From Verrucomicrobium spinosum DSM 4136 = JCM 18804 (GTDB lineage Bacteria; Verrucomicrobiota; Verrucomicrobiia; Verrucomicrobiales; Verrucomicrobiaceae): a DNA stretch of 64,000 bases. The notes below the pieces were generated by a model. The model made no database searches, was not told the DNA's origin, and saw only the letters and a list, made by a program, of their open reading frames with translations. Location: assembly GCF_000172155.1 (NCBI RefSeq), contig NZ_ABIZ01000001.1, positions 5,675,105 through 5,739,104 on the forward strand, given 5' to 3'. The translations under genes were made by a program, and so were the position numbers. The first letter of the stretch is position 1, and each line of letters starts with the position of its first letter. Shown here one piece after another: positions 20,006 to 28,768 of this stretch.

Positions 20006-20033
20006 TGTCTAGCATGAGAATCAACGCGTGCAA
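20006..20033 (-). promoter_or_regulatory. Possible sigma-70 promoter for the rpmJ operon
   Basis: On the minus strand TTGCAC (20033-20028) and TAGACA (20011-20006) are 16 bp apart, about 60 bp before the rpmJ ATG. The match to consensus is only moderate, but the operon needs a promoter in this gap. The rest of 19949-20302 holds no gene I can support. Confidence 0.35.
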
Positions 20034-20302
20034 GCAGGATTTTGCTTTTCTTGACCGATTTCGCCGTGTAAAGGCGATGGTTAACGTGCGTTAAACAACT
20101 GGACACAGGGGGGTATTTTACCTCGCTTTAGAACGAGTTACAGCAAATATCTGCTTGCTTCGCAGGGTGGAGACCGACATCCCTCACGCACTTGAACGAC
20201 CGGTTCCGCCTCCCCATTCCCCACTGCGATTGAAGCCCCGCGGAGGTAGCCCCAGAGGGCCCCAATCCCGACTTTTGAGCCTCCGCTCCGTCCTCGTTCT
20301 CA

Positions 20303-20336
20303 CAAAAAATCCCGCCCCCAGGAAGGGAGGCGGGAT
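20303..20336 (-). terminator. Rho-independent terminator of the M16 peptidase gene
   Basis: Arms ATCCCGCC (20309-20316) and GGCGGGAT (20329-20336) with a 12-base loop, followed on the minus strand by a run of T (TTTTTTGTG). It is 46 bp past the stop of the peptidase gene. Confidence 0.8.
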
Positions 20337-20382
20337 CAACTCTCAGGGTCAGCCCCTCGTTTTCAGGGGCCCATCGTCAGAC

Positions 20383-23268
20383 CTACTTGCTCACCGATCC
20401 GGCAGCAGCAGCCTTGCCAGCCCCTTCAGGAGCTTTTTCCAGCTCAGGCAGCAGACCCATGGTGATGCTCTTGGCACCTCCAAGGTAGGTCTTGGCCAAG
20501 TCATTGAGCTCCTCCTTTTTGATGCCTGTAAAGTCGTCCACGAGGGAGCGGCACCATTCCAGACGGTAAGGTTGGGACTGGCAGTTGGGCAGTACCCGGG
20601 TGAGCCAGTAGCGATTGTCACGACGCATCTGTACCAACTGCTGGAGTTGAGGCTCACGCGCACGCTGGAACTCATCATCAGAGATCCCCTCCTTGATGAT
20701 GCCTTCGGCGATCTCCAGGAACATGGGTTTCACCTGCTCCACCTGCTCTGGCTTCAGGGTGGCCATGGCGGTCATGTACCCGTAGCCAGGGAACGTGTCA
20801 CTGGCCACATGGTAGCTGGTCGGGCTGTAGGTTTCCCCCAACTCTTCACGGATCTTGAGACGCAGACGGTCATCCAGGATCTGCCCCAACAGGATCAGGC
20901 GGCGGGTACGCTTCACATCCAGCATGTCATCCGTGGGCCAGTAGGCCAGCGCATAGGCTCGCGGGATCTCCGTGGTGAACTTGATGTCCTTCGTGCGGGG
21001 CCCCTCCGGGAAGGTCATCTTGCGGGCCTCATCGTAGTTGGGGCGCTTGTCTGCCCGCTTGGGCAGGGTGCCGAATGTGGCCGCGACCAGCTCGATGGTC
21101 TTCTCGACTTCAATGTCCCCCAGGACGGTGATCTCCATATACCCGTCCTTGAGCATCGGCGTGAGCCATGCCTTGAGCTCTGTCAGGGTCCGACGCCCCA
21201 TTTCCTCCCGGGGCGGAAAGACAAACCGGAAGTCATCGCTGTGGATGAAGCCCACCACCTTGTTCTGCATCACGCCTTCGGCGGTGTGCTCCAGTTCCTG
21301 ATAGACAGCCTCAAGGTTCATCTTGAACTGGCGGTCCGCTTCTTCGCGGTAGCCCGGAGCGGACAGGGTCGCACACAGCAGTTGAAGCTGGGCGTCCAGA
21401 TCCTGGGGATTGGTCTTGCCCGCAAGGGTGAAGGTGTCATCCCCGATGGCGAACTCTGTGGAGACCGTCTTGCTGGCGAAGATGCGCCGGAGGTCGTCCA
21501 TGCTGTGCTTCTCCAGCCCGCCCTGACGGAAGACGCTCTGGGCGTAAGGCACCATGCCTGGCTTGTCAGCCGGTGCATCGAGCTTGCCGCCACCGAAGTT
21601 CACCGCCACCCGGATGCTGTTCTTTTCGAAGTCGGTCTTCTTCAGATTCAGGCGCACCTGGTTGGCAAAGACCACCTGGATGATTTCCAGGTCCTTCACG
21701 TCATTGCGGGCCACCACTTTCCCCGGCTCGCCGAAGTTTGAGTACGCAAAGACCGCCTCTGCCCCTTGGGCCGGTGCTGCGACAGGCTTCGCGGCGCTCG
21801 CCTTGTAGGCGGCCAGGATGGTCTCGCTGGCGTTGTCGAGCTTGAGATTCCCACCAATGAAAATCTGGATGTCATTCCCCTTCCAGGCATCGCGCAGGGA
21901 GGTCAGGCAGTCTTCCGCTGTGACGGTCACCAACTCCTTCTCAACGCGCTTCAGATCATCTTCCGGATCAGTGAAGACCAGTTCTGATCCCAGGGCCCGG
22001 ACGAAGCCGTCCGCCAGCTCGGCGTTTTTGCGGGTGTCTTTGCCTTCAGCCCGGAGCCGGATGCCCTTCAAATACGTGGCCTTGGCCTCGGCAAATTCCG
22101 CAGGGGTGAAGCCGTGCTGCAAAGCGCGGCGAAGCTCCTGCTCGGCGAGGTTCAACGCCGGCTCCCAGTTCTCCGGCTTGCACTTGGCGTACACCCCGCT
22201 GTTGGCGACGAACTTGAACATGTCGAAGTTGTAGGCCTCAGCTTCGATCACCGGGGAGTTCTCCTTCTTCGCCAGTTCGGACAGGCGCTGGTTCACCATG
22301 CCATCCGCCAGATTGCGGATCATCTTCTCCCGACGGCGGCTGACAGAGTCCCCTTCCTTGTCGGCGGGCTTCACCACCTCGATGCTGATCTCAGTGGCAG
22401 GGGCCTCGAGCTCGGTGTGGAGCTTGGCGACCAGTCCACGGCCTTCCGTGATTTTGCCGAGGCTCTGGTCAGGCGAGTCGCCCACCTGGGCCTTGGCATC
22501 TGAGAAGTTCTCTTTGATGAGCCTTTCCACGAGAGGGATGTCCACATCCCCTGCGACGATCACCACCGCGCGCTTGGGGGTGTACCACTTCTGGTAGAAG
22601 TCCACAAAGCGCTGCCGCTTCATGCCCTTGATGGTCTCTTCCTTGCCAATCGGGAATCGTTTTGGCAGGAGGGAGTCCGGCATGGCAAACTCATACCCCG
22701 CCTCCATGACCCGGGTTTCCACGGAGTCCCGCGCCAGCTTCTCACTCAGGATCACACCCCGCTCCTTGTCGATCTCTTCCTCGCCCAGCAGCATGCCGTC
22801 GAGGTCATCACGGAACAGGTGCAGGCCCTCCGTGAGCATTTTTTCATCCACCTTGGGCAGCTCCAGCTTGTACACCGTCTCCCGGAAGGATGTGTGGGCA
22901 TTGGTGTCTGCGCCAAACCCCATCCCGAGACGCTGAAAGCGCTCCACCATGGTGCCGGCCGCGAAGTTCTTGGACCCGTTGAAGGCCATGTGCTCCAGGA
23001 AGTGGGCCATCCCCTGCTGGTCATCCTCCTCCATCAGGGAACCCGCATCCACAAAAAGGCGGATGCTCGCACGCCCCTCCACCGGGAACTTGTTGGGATA
23101 GATGACATAACGCAACCCGTTCTCCAGCCGGCCGAAGACCGCCTTGCCATCGGGTTTGAGGTCGCTTTCCTCGTGCGTCCAGGGTTCCGCAGACAGGCGG
23201 GGGGGTGAAAACGGCACTGCTGCAAGGAGCAGCGCCACGAGACTCAGAGAGAGTTTGCGTGTCGTCAT
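20383..23268 (-). CDS. M16-family (insulinase-like) zinc peptidase, exported
   Basis: Zinc-dependent peptidase of 961 residues with two M16 units, the size and layout of E. coli PqqL. The start at 23268 gives a classical signal peptide (MTTRKLSLSLVALLLAAVPF, cleavage near Ala27), so it acts in the periplasm or outside; an earlier ATG at 23343 would bury it. The inverted zinc motif HFLEH (89-93) is intact, followed by MAFNGSKNF as in active family members. The C-terminal half looks like the usual catalytically inactive partner unit. It is transcribed alone, with its own terminator; the next gene upstream is 91 bp away on the same strand. Confidence 0.93.
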   Translation of the reverse strand: MTTRKLSLSLVALLLAAVPFSPPRLSAEPWTHEESDLKPDGKAVFGRLENGLRYVIYPNKFPVEGRASIRLFVDAGSLMEEDDQQGMAHFLEHMAFNGSKNFAAGTMVERFQRLGMGFGADTNAHTSFRETVYKLELPKVDEKMLTEGLHLFRDDLDGMLLGEEEIDKERGVILSEKLARDSVETRVMEAGYEFAMPDSLLPKRFPIGKEETIKGMKRQRFVDFYQKWYTPKRAVVIVAGDVDIPLVERLIKENFSDAKAQVGDSPDQSLGKITEGRGLVAKLHTELEAPATEISIEVVKPADKEGDSVSRRREKMIRNLADGMVNQRLSELAKKENSPVIEAEAYNFDMFKFVANSGVYAKCKPENWEPALNLAEQELRRALQHGFTPAEFAEAKATYLKGIRLRAEGKDTRKNAELADGFVRALGSELVFTDPEDDLKRVEKELVTVTAEDCLTSLRDAWKGNDIQIFIGGNLKLDNASETILAAYKASAAKPVAAPAQGAEAVFAYSNFGEPGKVVARNDVKDLEIIQVVFANQVRLNLKKTDFEKNSIRVAVNFGGGKLDAPADKPGMVPYAQSVFRQGGLEKHSMDDLRRIFASKTVSTEFAIGDDTFTLAGKTNPQDLDAQLQLLCATLSAPGYREEADRQFKMNLEAVYQELEHTAEGVMQNKVVGFIHSDDFRFVFPPREEMGRRTLTELKAWLTPMLKDGYMEITVLGDIEVEKTIELVAATFGTLPKRADKRPNYDEARKMTFPEGPRTKDIKFTTEIPRAYALAYWPTDDMLDVKRTRRLILLGQILDDRLRLKIREELGETYSPTSYHVASDTFPGYGYMTAMATLKPEQVEQVKPMFLEIAEGIIKEGISDDEFQRAREPQLQQLVQMRRDNRYWLTRVLPNCQSQPYRLEWCRSLVDDFTGIKKEELNDLAKTYLGGAKSITMGLLPELEKAPEGAGKAAAAGSVSK

Positions 23269-23359
23269 GATGATTCGGGAAATACAGACCAGCCTGAACC
23301 GGCAGGTCCATGAAAGGGCTGCGGGAACGTAATCGTCAGACAAGGCTGACGCTCAAGTG

Positions 23360-23944
23360 TTAGCCACGAGAACGTTCCAAAAGCACAAACATGAGCAGAG
23401 AAAGCACGATTCCCAGCTCGTCATGGGGCGGGACCGGCTCCACTTGTTCGACGTCAAACCGCCCCTCAAAAAAGGCGCGTCGCTTGGTCATCCGCAGCAG
23501 CGTCCGCCCTTCCTGGCGGACCGCATAGCGGGGATGGGCAAAAAATCCCGTCAGCAGCCCCACCACCGGGATCTCTCCCAGCACGGTGTCCAGCACCTTG
23601 GCGAAGGGGTTCTCCTCGTGAATCTCAAAGGTCGGCTGCCCCTGGGCATCGAGGATTTCGTACGACGCGCGCCAGAGGGACCGCAGCCCCCGGCGACGTA
23701 CCGCGCCCATCACCTGGCCATCCGGACTCCGGAACGTGTAAGACGCGCTGAAGTCAATCATCCGGTCCGCAGAAATGGTGCAGAGCAGCTCGCGGCGGGA
23801 CGAGTCAGTGAAAACCTCCACCTTCTCCTTCAGACGCAGGAGCTTCTGCTTCACATAGCAGACTTCTGCGCCTGAGGCGTCTTCTACAAAGCACTGCGGC
23901 GCGAGCGCCAGGATCTTGAAACGGAGCCTTAGAGGGTATTGCAT
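23360..23944 (-). CDS. LURP-one-related (tubby-like) protein
   Basis: The 194-residue product resembles the LURP-one-related family, beta-barrel proteins with a tubby-like fold around a C-terminal hydrophobic helix (here GIVLSLLMFVLL, near the end). The middle has the alternating strand pattern VFTDSSRRELLCTI, then MIDFSASYTFRSPDG and VMGAVRRRGLRS. The bacterial function is unknown; scramblase-like folds in this group bind lipid surfaces. I chose the ATG at 23944 because the 24 residues before it are not conserved-looking. It is not obviously part of an operon (82 bp downstream of the esterase gene, 91 bp before the peptidase). Confidence 0.65.
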   Translation of the reverse strand: MQYPLRLRFKILALAPQCFVEDASGAEVCYVKQKLLRLKEKVEVFTDSSRRELLCTISADRMIDFSASYTFRSPDGQVMGAVRRRGLRSLWRASYEILDAQGQPTFEIHEENPFAKVLDTVLGEIPVVGLLTGFFAHPRYAVRQEGRTLLRMTKRRAFFEGRFDVEQVEPVPPHDELGIVLSLLMFVLLERSRG

Positions 23945-24026
23945 GGCTGGAGTGTCAGAAAACGATGACGGAGCGGGGTAGGATACGCCTGGCACTGTCA
24001 GACCGGTTTGCCTCACACCTGCGCCA

Positions 24027-24893
24027 TCACATCAAATCCACCTGCATGTCGGGATCGTGCTCAATGAAGGCCTGGGTGACCAGGAAGTCGTCCAGCGCGT
24101 TCAGCGTCCCTTGATAGAGGTCAAAGGAAACGTTGAAGTTGAAGAAGCCATGCCCCTGCCCCTCATACACCATGAGTTCGCAGACGTTTTTCTTCTTCTT
24201 CATTTTGCGGACAAACTCCTCTGAGATCTCGAAAGGCACCACCCGGTCATGCGTGCCGTGAAAAATCAAGGTCGGCGGGAGATGTGGCGCAATAGCCGCC
24301 ATCAGGTTGGCCTTTTTGGCCTCATCAGGATGAAGGAAACGGTCGTGACCAAAACCCTTCTTGGAGGTGTCCAGCACAGGGTTGAAGAGCGCCAGGGCAT
24401 TGGGGGCACAGGAGATGCTCGCGTCCTCGCCAGGTTCATCAAACCCCTGGACCATGGCCGCAGCAGCGATCATGTGAGCTCCGCCACTCCCGCCAGCCCC
24501 GACAATCTTGCCCGGATTGATGCCCAACTCCACCGCATTCAGCCGCAGCCAGCGCATCGCAGAGCGCACGTCCGCCATGGAATCCACCGGGGTGGAGCCA
24601 TGTTTGGCCGAAACGCGGTAGTCAAAAGCCATCGCTGTCATGCCGCGGGAGGCGAAGTACAAACAATGGGGGGCGAACTGGCTCACTTGACCGTTGTCCC
24701 AGCCGCTGCTGAAAAAGAACGCGATCACGCTCTTGGGGTACGGTGGAGCCTTTTCGGCCGTCGGTTCCCAAAAGTAAACAGGCAGATCGTGCCCCCCCAC
24801 TGTCTTGTAAACTTCTTCCCGGGCAGTCTTCAAAAGCTCGCGATTGCGATCAATCGGAGGGAGTTTGGTGAGACTGTCTTCGTGAGGCAGCAT
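24027..24893 (-). CDS. Alpha/beta hydrolase, esterase/lipase type
   Basis: Cytoplasmic esterase of 288 residues with no signal peptide. The nucleophile elbow is GGSGGAHM (about 135-142), the acid Asp is in HGTHDRVVPFE, and the catalytic His in GQGHGFFN. The pattern is that of acetyl-esterase or BD-FAE type enzymes, whose substrates are usually small acyl esters or acetylated sugars. No oxyanion-hole HGGG is seen; SSGWDN occupies that place, which is a variation. The substrate cannot be told from the sequence. The 207 bp upstream (24894-25100) separates it from a divergent gene. Confidence 0.85.
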   Translation of the reverse strand: MLPHEDSLTKLPPIDRNRELLKTAREEVYKTVGGHDLPVYFWEPTAEKAPPYPKSVIAFFFSSGWDNGQVSQFAPHCLYFASRGMTAMAFDYRVSAKHGSTPVDSMADVRSAMRWLRLNAVELGINPGKIVGAGGSGGAHMIAAAAMVQGFDEPGEDASISCAPNALALFNPVLDTSKKGFGHDRFLHPDEAKKANLMAAIAPHLPPTLIFHGTHDRVVPFEISEEFVRKMKKKKNVCELMVYEGQGHGFFNFNVSFDLYQGTLNALDDFLVTQAFIEHDPDMQVDLM

Positions 24894-25100
24894 AAAAAGC
24901 AGGCGGCGATCTTCCAGAGAATATCAGGCTCGGCAAATACTTTTACGAATCCGACACAAACCCGGGCTGAGAAGGTGGATAAAGAGCATTTGGCCTGCCA
25001 GAATTCAGAAGAAACCTTCTCTCCATAAAGGATGCTTTCCCGCTGTCCAGAAGATCCTTGGTTTTGCGTTGGGCAGCCAATGTTGCTAGTCTTCCAGAAA

Positions 25101-25997
25101 ATGACCCGATTTGTGCCAGTCCCCCTTGTCGTTGCTGTTTTGACCCTCTGCACTCTCCTCCCCCAAGCCCAGGGTCAGGACGCTGCTGCCCGTCGGCAGA
25201 TGGAGCAGGCCTACTCCCGCTGGCGGGAGGCCATGGTCACCCGCAGTCTTGCCTCCTGGCAGCAGGCCACCGCCACCTCACGGCAGTTGATGACGCGCAA
25301 TCTCATCGTCAGCCAGAAGCAGGCCTTTCCCGCCGCCCTGTTCGACCTGCCCGTCCGCCCGCCGGAAACCGCCACTTTGCGCTTTCTCAAAATGGACATT
25401 AACGGCGTCACCGGGCAGCTCGCCTACTTTGGCAAGGTGGATATCGGCCTGTTGGACTCCTCTGAAGTGCCGGAGAATCTCCTCATCCTGAAATTCATCC
25501 TGGAAAACACCGGGTGGAAGTTCGACACCACCCGCCTGGTCAATCTTGCCAGCGCGCCCGACGTCCGGGCCACGCTCAAGAACGGCGGCAGCTCGGCCTT
25601 TCTCAAAGAGCCTGAGTTTGCCCCCACCGGCGTCGTGCCGCCTGTGCCCAAGGCCTGCCCGGTGCCGGACCGCATCGGCGTCCTTCAGATTGCCTCCTTT
25701 GGCTACCAGACCACCGCGGTGGTGAATGGCTTCGATGCCGCCACCGTGGAAAACAACGCGGAAGAGCACATCATCATTGGTGGTCTGCGCGACGGCGAAA
25801 ACCCTCTGCAGCTGGCCGTAAAACAGCTCCCCATCCCGGAGGGGGAAAAGCGCGTGCTGCAGATCAATGCCCTGGTGCTGACTGGAAATGAAACGCGCCC
25901 GACCATCAAGGTGTACAGCTGGAAGCCGGAGACCCACCCGGTGCCAGAAGCCGTGAGCCAGATCATTCACGTCAATCGCCTCACCTTGCGCCCTTGA
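25101..25997 (+). CDS. Hypothetical exported protein
   Basis: I do not recognise a family. The 298-residue product from the ATG at 25101 begins with a signal peptide (RFVPVPLVVAVLTLCTLLPQAQG, cleavage near residue 24) and continues with a helical region rich in Arg and Gln, then a beta-rich half containing repeated hydrophobic strands. ATGs at 25080 and 25032 lie in frame upstream and would obscure the signal. It is followed, 74 bp later on the same strand, by an exported alpha/beta hydrolase; the two may be co-transcribed. Confidence 0.7.
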   Translation: MTRFVPVPLVVAVLTLCTLLPQAQGQDAAARRQMEQAYSRWREAMVTRSLASWQQATATSRQLMTRNLIVSQKQAFPAALFDLPVRPPETATLRFLKMDINGVTGQLAYFGKVDIGLLDSSEVPENLLILKFILENTGWKFDTTRLVNLASAPDVRATLKNGGSSAFLKEPEFAPTGVVPPVPKACPVPDRIGVLQIASFGYQTTAVVNGFDAATVENNAEEHIIIGGLRDGENPLQLAVKQLPIPEGEKRVLQINALVLTGNETRPTIKVYSWKPETHPVPEAVSQIIHVNRLTLRP

Positions 25998-26071
25998 TCG
26001 AGGCTCCAGGACGATCTGGAACATTCTGCGTAACCAGACAGAACCCTGGGGCGTCTTCGCAGGGGTAACCA

Positions 26072-27175
26072 ATGAAGCCCCTCCCCTCTTCCCCCCATCT
26101 TACGACGTTCCCGCTGCGATTCCTGCACCGGGCCCTGCTCCCTGCACTGCTTATCCCAGGTGGTCTTTGCCTGCTGCAACCCTACAACCTGCTGGCGGAC
26201 CCCCGACCACGCCCCGCTACAGCGCCATCGGCATCGACCGCCTCCCCAGCCACACCTGCCAGCGCACCTCTTAAGCTGGACTGGGTGGACGCTTCCCGGA
26301 AGCGATCGGTACCCGTCCTGATCTATCTCCCACCCACCAGCCCCGCCACCAAGGGAGAGCCCGTCCCGGTGATCATCTTCTCCCATGGCCTGGGCGGCTC
26401 CCGCGAAGGGTACTCCTACCTGGGGCAGCACTGGTCCCAGGCAGGCTACGCCAGTGTGCATGTCCAGCACCTGGGCAGTGACGATACCGTGTGGAGGGAG
26501 ACCCGCCCTGCTGAGCGCATGCAGGCAGTGAAAAAAGCTGCCGCCACTCCTGCCAATGCCCTGGCCCGCCCTGCTGACCTGACGTTTGTGATCGATGAAC
26601 TGACCCGGCAGAACCAGGATCCCAAGTCTCCCCTTCATGGTCGGCTGGATCTGAGCCGCATTGGAGCAGCGGGGCACTCCTTTGGTGGCTTCACCGTCAT
26701 GGCCATTGCAGGGCAGTCATTTCGTGGCGGTGCCTCGCCTCTGGCGGATGCCCGGGTAAAGGCGGTCATCCAGATGAGTGCACCAGTCATCGGTGGGCAG
26801 CGGGTTCCACAAGAGAATTTCGACAACATCCGCATCCCGGTCTTCCACATGACGGGAACGCTTGATGACAGCCCGGTGGGCGAGACCTCCGCCGCTGACC
26901 GCCGCATTCCCTATGATCGTATGCAGCACTCCTCCACCTGCCTGGTGATCTTCAAAGACGGCGATCACATGATCTTCTCCGGCCGCATGCAAAGGGACCC
27001 CGAGCGTGAAGCCTCCGACGAAGCTTTTCAAAAACTCATCACGAAAAGCACCACCGCCTTTTGGGACGCTCATCTGAAGAACAAGGCGGAGTCCCGGAAG
27101 TGGCTCTACGAAGGTGGCTTCACCACCGCGCTGGGCAGCTCCGGCACCTTTGAGCAAAAGGCACCGGCCGAATAG
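26072..27175 (+). CDS. Exported alpha/beta hydrolase, PAF-acetylhydrolase/dienelactone-hydrolase type
   Basis: The 367-residue product has a signal peptide (LLPALLIPGGLCLL, about 22-36) and a Pro/Ala-rich linker, then an alpha/beta hydrolase: SHGLGGSREGY (oxyanion region), the nucleophile in GHSFGGF (about 202-208), and a catalytic His likely in DGDHMIF. This layout resembles platelet-activating-factor acetylhydrolase-like and chlorophyllase-like proteins. It should act in the periplasm or outside on an ester. The substrate is unknown. It follows the unknown exported protein at 25101 in the same direction. Confidence 0.82.
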   Translation: MKPLPSSPHLTTFPLRFLHRALLPALLIPGGLCLLQPYNLLADPRPRPATAPSASTASPATPASAPLKLDWVDASRKRSVPVLIYLPPTSPATKGEPVPVIIFSHGLGGSREGYSYLGQHWSQAGYASVHVQHLGSDDTVWRETRPAERMQAVKKAAATPANALARPADLTFVIDELTRQNQDPKSPLHGRLDLSRIGAAGHSFGGFTVMAIAGQSFRGGASPLADARVKAVIQMSAPVIGGQRVPQENFDNIRIPVFHMTGTLDDSPVGETSAADRRIPYDRMQHSSTCLVIFKDGDHMIFSGRMQRDPEREASDEAFQKLITKSTTAFWDAHLKNKAESRKWLYEGGFTTALGSSGTFEQKAPAE

Positions 27176-27209
27176 AATGTCTGACCCGTGCCTCGGGAAT
27201 CAGCGGAGA

Positions 27210-28664
27210 CTACTTCTCAAGCAATCCCTTTAGGAATCCGGCCGCCGAGTCCTTCACCATGTCTTTCAGGTCGCCAAAGATGTTGTCAAAACCGAAGTCA
27301 GGCTTTGCCAGGCTCCCCTTGGACTTGAAGGGCAGGGAGAGGCGGTTCTGAGAGTCAATCAATGTTCCCACAGCCAGCGGAAACAGCGCCTCGGTGATGT
27401 CCTTGCCGAATCTCTCTGACAGGGTCTTTTTCACCTCCTCCAGCTTTTTGGCGGTGAGATCCGCATTAAGCACCAGCCGGGCCTTCACGTTGTGCAGGTC
27501 CTGCGAGGCATTCACCCAGCTGCCATCATTGAGGATGATCTCATACTGGGGAAACACGAGGCGGGTCTCCCCTTTCATGATCACCTTGCCACGCACCTGG
27601 TGGACCTTGACGAGGGAGTCTTCCAGGAGAGCACCACCCAGCAACACGCCCTCGAGATTGAGCCCGTACTCTGCGATCTTCTCGCGATCCTTCTTTTTCA
27701 ACTGGTCACCCAGATCCATGCCGCCGAGAAGACTTCCCTTGGCCAGTGTCACCTCCAGATTCAGGTCTGGCATCCACTCCCCAGTGCCCACATCAAAGGG
27801 CTCCATCGTGCCCTTGGAGTTCACCTTGATATCCGCCACCTGCTGTTTCTTCTCCAGGTTCTCAACGCGGATTCCTCCGGCAAGCTCAAAGCCGCAGTGA
27901 TTGTGCGCGGCCAGATCTGCCGCATTCACATCGATCTCCTTGAGCTTCAGGTTCACGTCGCTGAGCTGGATCTTCGACGCATTCTTCTGGTTGGTGATTT
28001 CCACGCTACCCCGTTCCAGGCTGGCCTCGTCCACACGCACCGCCACCTTCATATCGCTGGCGCGGAAGACGCTCTTGGGTTTCGCTTCCTTGGTGGCCGC
28101 CACTGGCGTCGCAGCGGGTTCGGTCTTTAATTCCGTGACCTGCACCCCCTTCGCCGTCGTCGTCCCAGCATCGCCCGTAACGGCTTGCTCCGTCGGCGCG
28201 GCAGGGGTCTTGGGAGCATCCACCGTCCCCGGAGACTTGAAGAGAGCCTGCAGGCTGCTTCTCCCGTCCTCGTCCACCTCAGTCTTTACAGACACTCCAC
28301 CGATGTGGAGTTCTTTGACATTGATCTTGCCATTCACCAGGTCCTTGAGTTCCACCTCCAGCACCGCGAGTTCCGTGGAGAGGAGGACTCTATCAGGGGA
28401 GAGGGCCTGCCGTTGCGAGGCGGGCAGAGCCGACTGATCGTCCCTGGGGGCCAGCTTCAGGCCATGCAGTTCCAGCCTCGCTGGTGAGGAAAGAATCTTC
28501 ACCTGGGTGGAATCAAGCTGCGCACGACAGCTCCATGAGGCCTCCATCTGGGCAATGATCGCGTCCTTGTCGAACCGCCCCAACAACCACTGGTATCCTC
28601 CCACGCCGAGTCCTGCGAGGAGGAGGACGAAAGCCGATCCCGCGATAAGCACCTTCTTCTTCAT
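27210..28664 (-). CDS. AsmA-like inner-membrane-anchored protein
   Basis: The 484-residue product starts with a single membrane anchor (KKKVLIAGSAFVLLLAGLGV) and then a long periplasmic region with AsmA-like character (SSPARLELHGLKL, then repeated LEVELKDLVNG strands). AsmA-family proteins bridge inner and outer membrane and are linked to phospholipid transport and outer membrane assembly. At 484 residues it is of medium size for this family. A Pro/Ala/Thr-rich stretch (about 145-200) interrupts it. I chose the ATG at 28664; one at 28676 is possible, and the frame's first ATG (28799) would overlap gltX. It is divergent from gltX, 104 bp away. Confidence 0.7.
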   Translation of the reverse strand: MKKKVLIAGSAFVLLLAGLGVGGYQWLLGRFDKDAIIAQMEASWSCRAQLDSTQVKILSSPARLELHGLKLAPRDDQSALPASQRQALSPDRVLLSTELAVLEVELKDLVNGKINVKELHIGGVSVKTEVDEDGRSSLQALFKSPGTVDAPKTPAAPTEQAVTGDAGTTTAKGVQVTELKTEPAATPVAATKEAKPKSVFRASDMKVAVRVDEASLERGSVEITNQKNASKIQLSDVNLKLKEIDVNAADLAAHNHCGFELAGGIRVENLEKKQQVADIKVNSKGTMEPFDVGTGEWMPDLNLEVTLAKGSLLGGMDLGDQLKKKDREKIAEYGLNLEGVLLGGALLEDSLVKVHQVRGKVIMKGETRLVFPQYEIILNDGSWVNASQDLHNVKARLVLNADLTAKKLEEVKKTLSERFGKDITEALFPLAVGTLIDSQNRLSLPFKSKGSLAKPDFGFDNIFGDLKDMVKDSAAGFLKGLLEK

Positions 28665-28768
28665 GGCAGAGACCATACGGTGGGATACAAGCCCCTCAAG
28701 CGACAAACCTCGTCGAGCCCAAGGGGATTGACGCTTGAGAAGCCCGTCAATCCCCTCTACATCGTTGG

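Noticed and set aside
20155-21741. 528-codon plus-strand reading frame
   Set aside because: It is the antisense shadow of the M16 peptidase gene, which has a signal peptide and an intact zinc motif; the shadow has no domain.
24969-25021. Inverted repeat GAGAAGGT...ACCTTCTC
   Set aside because: The 37-base spacing is long for an operator and there is no T-tract for a terminator; likely to occur by chance.
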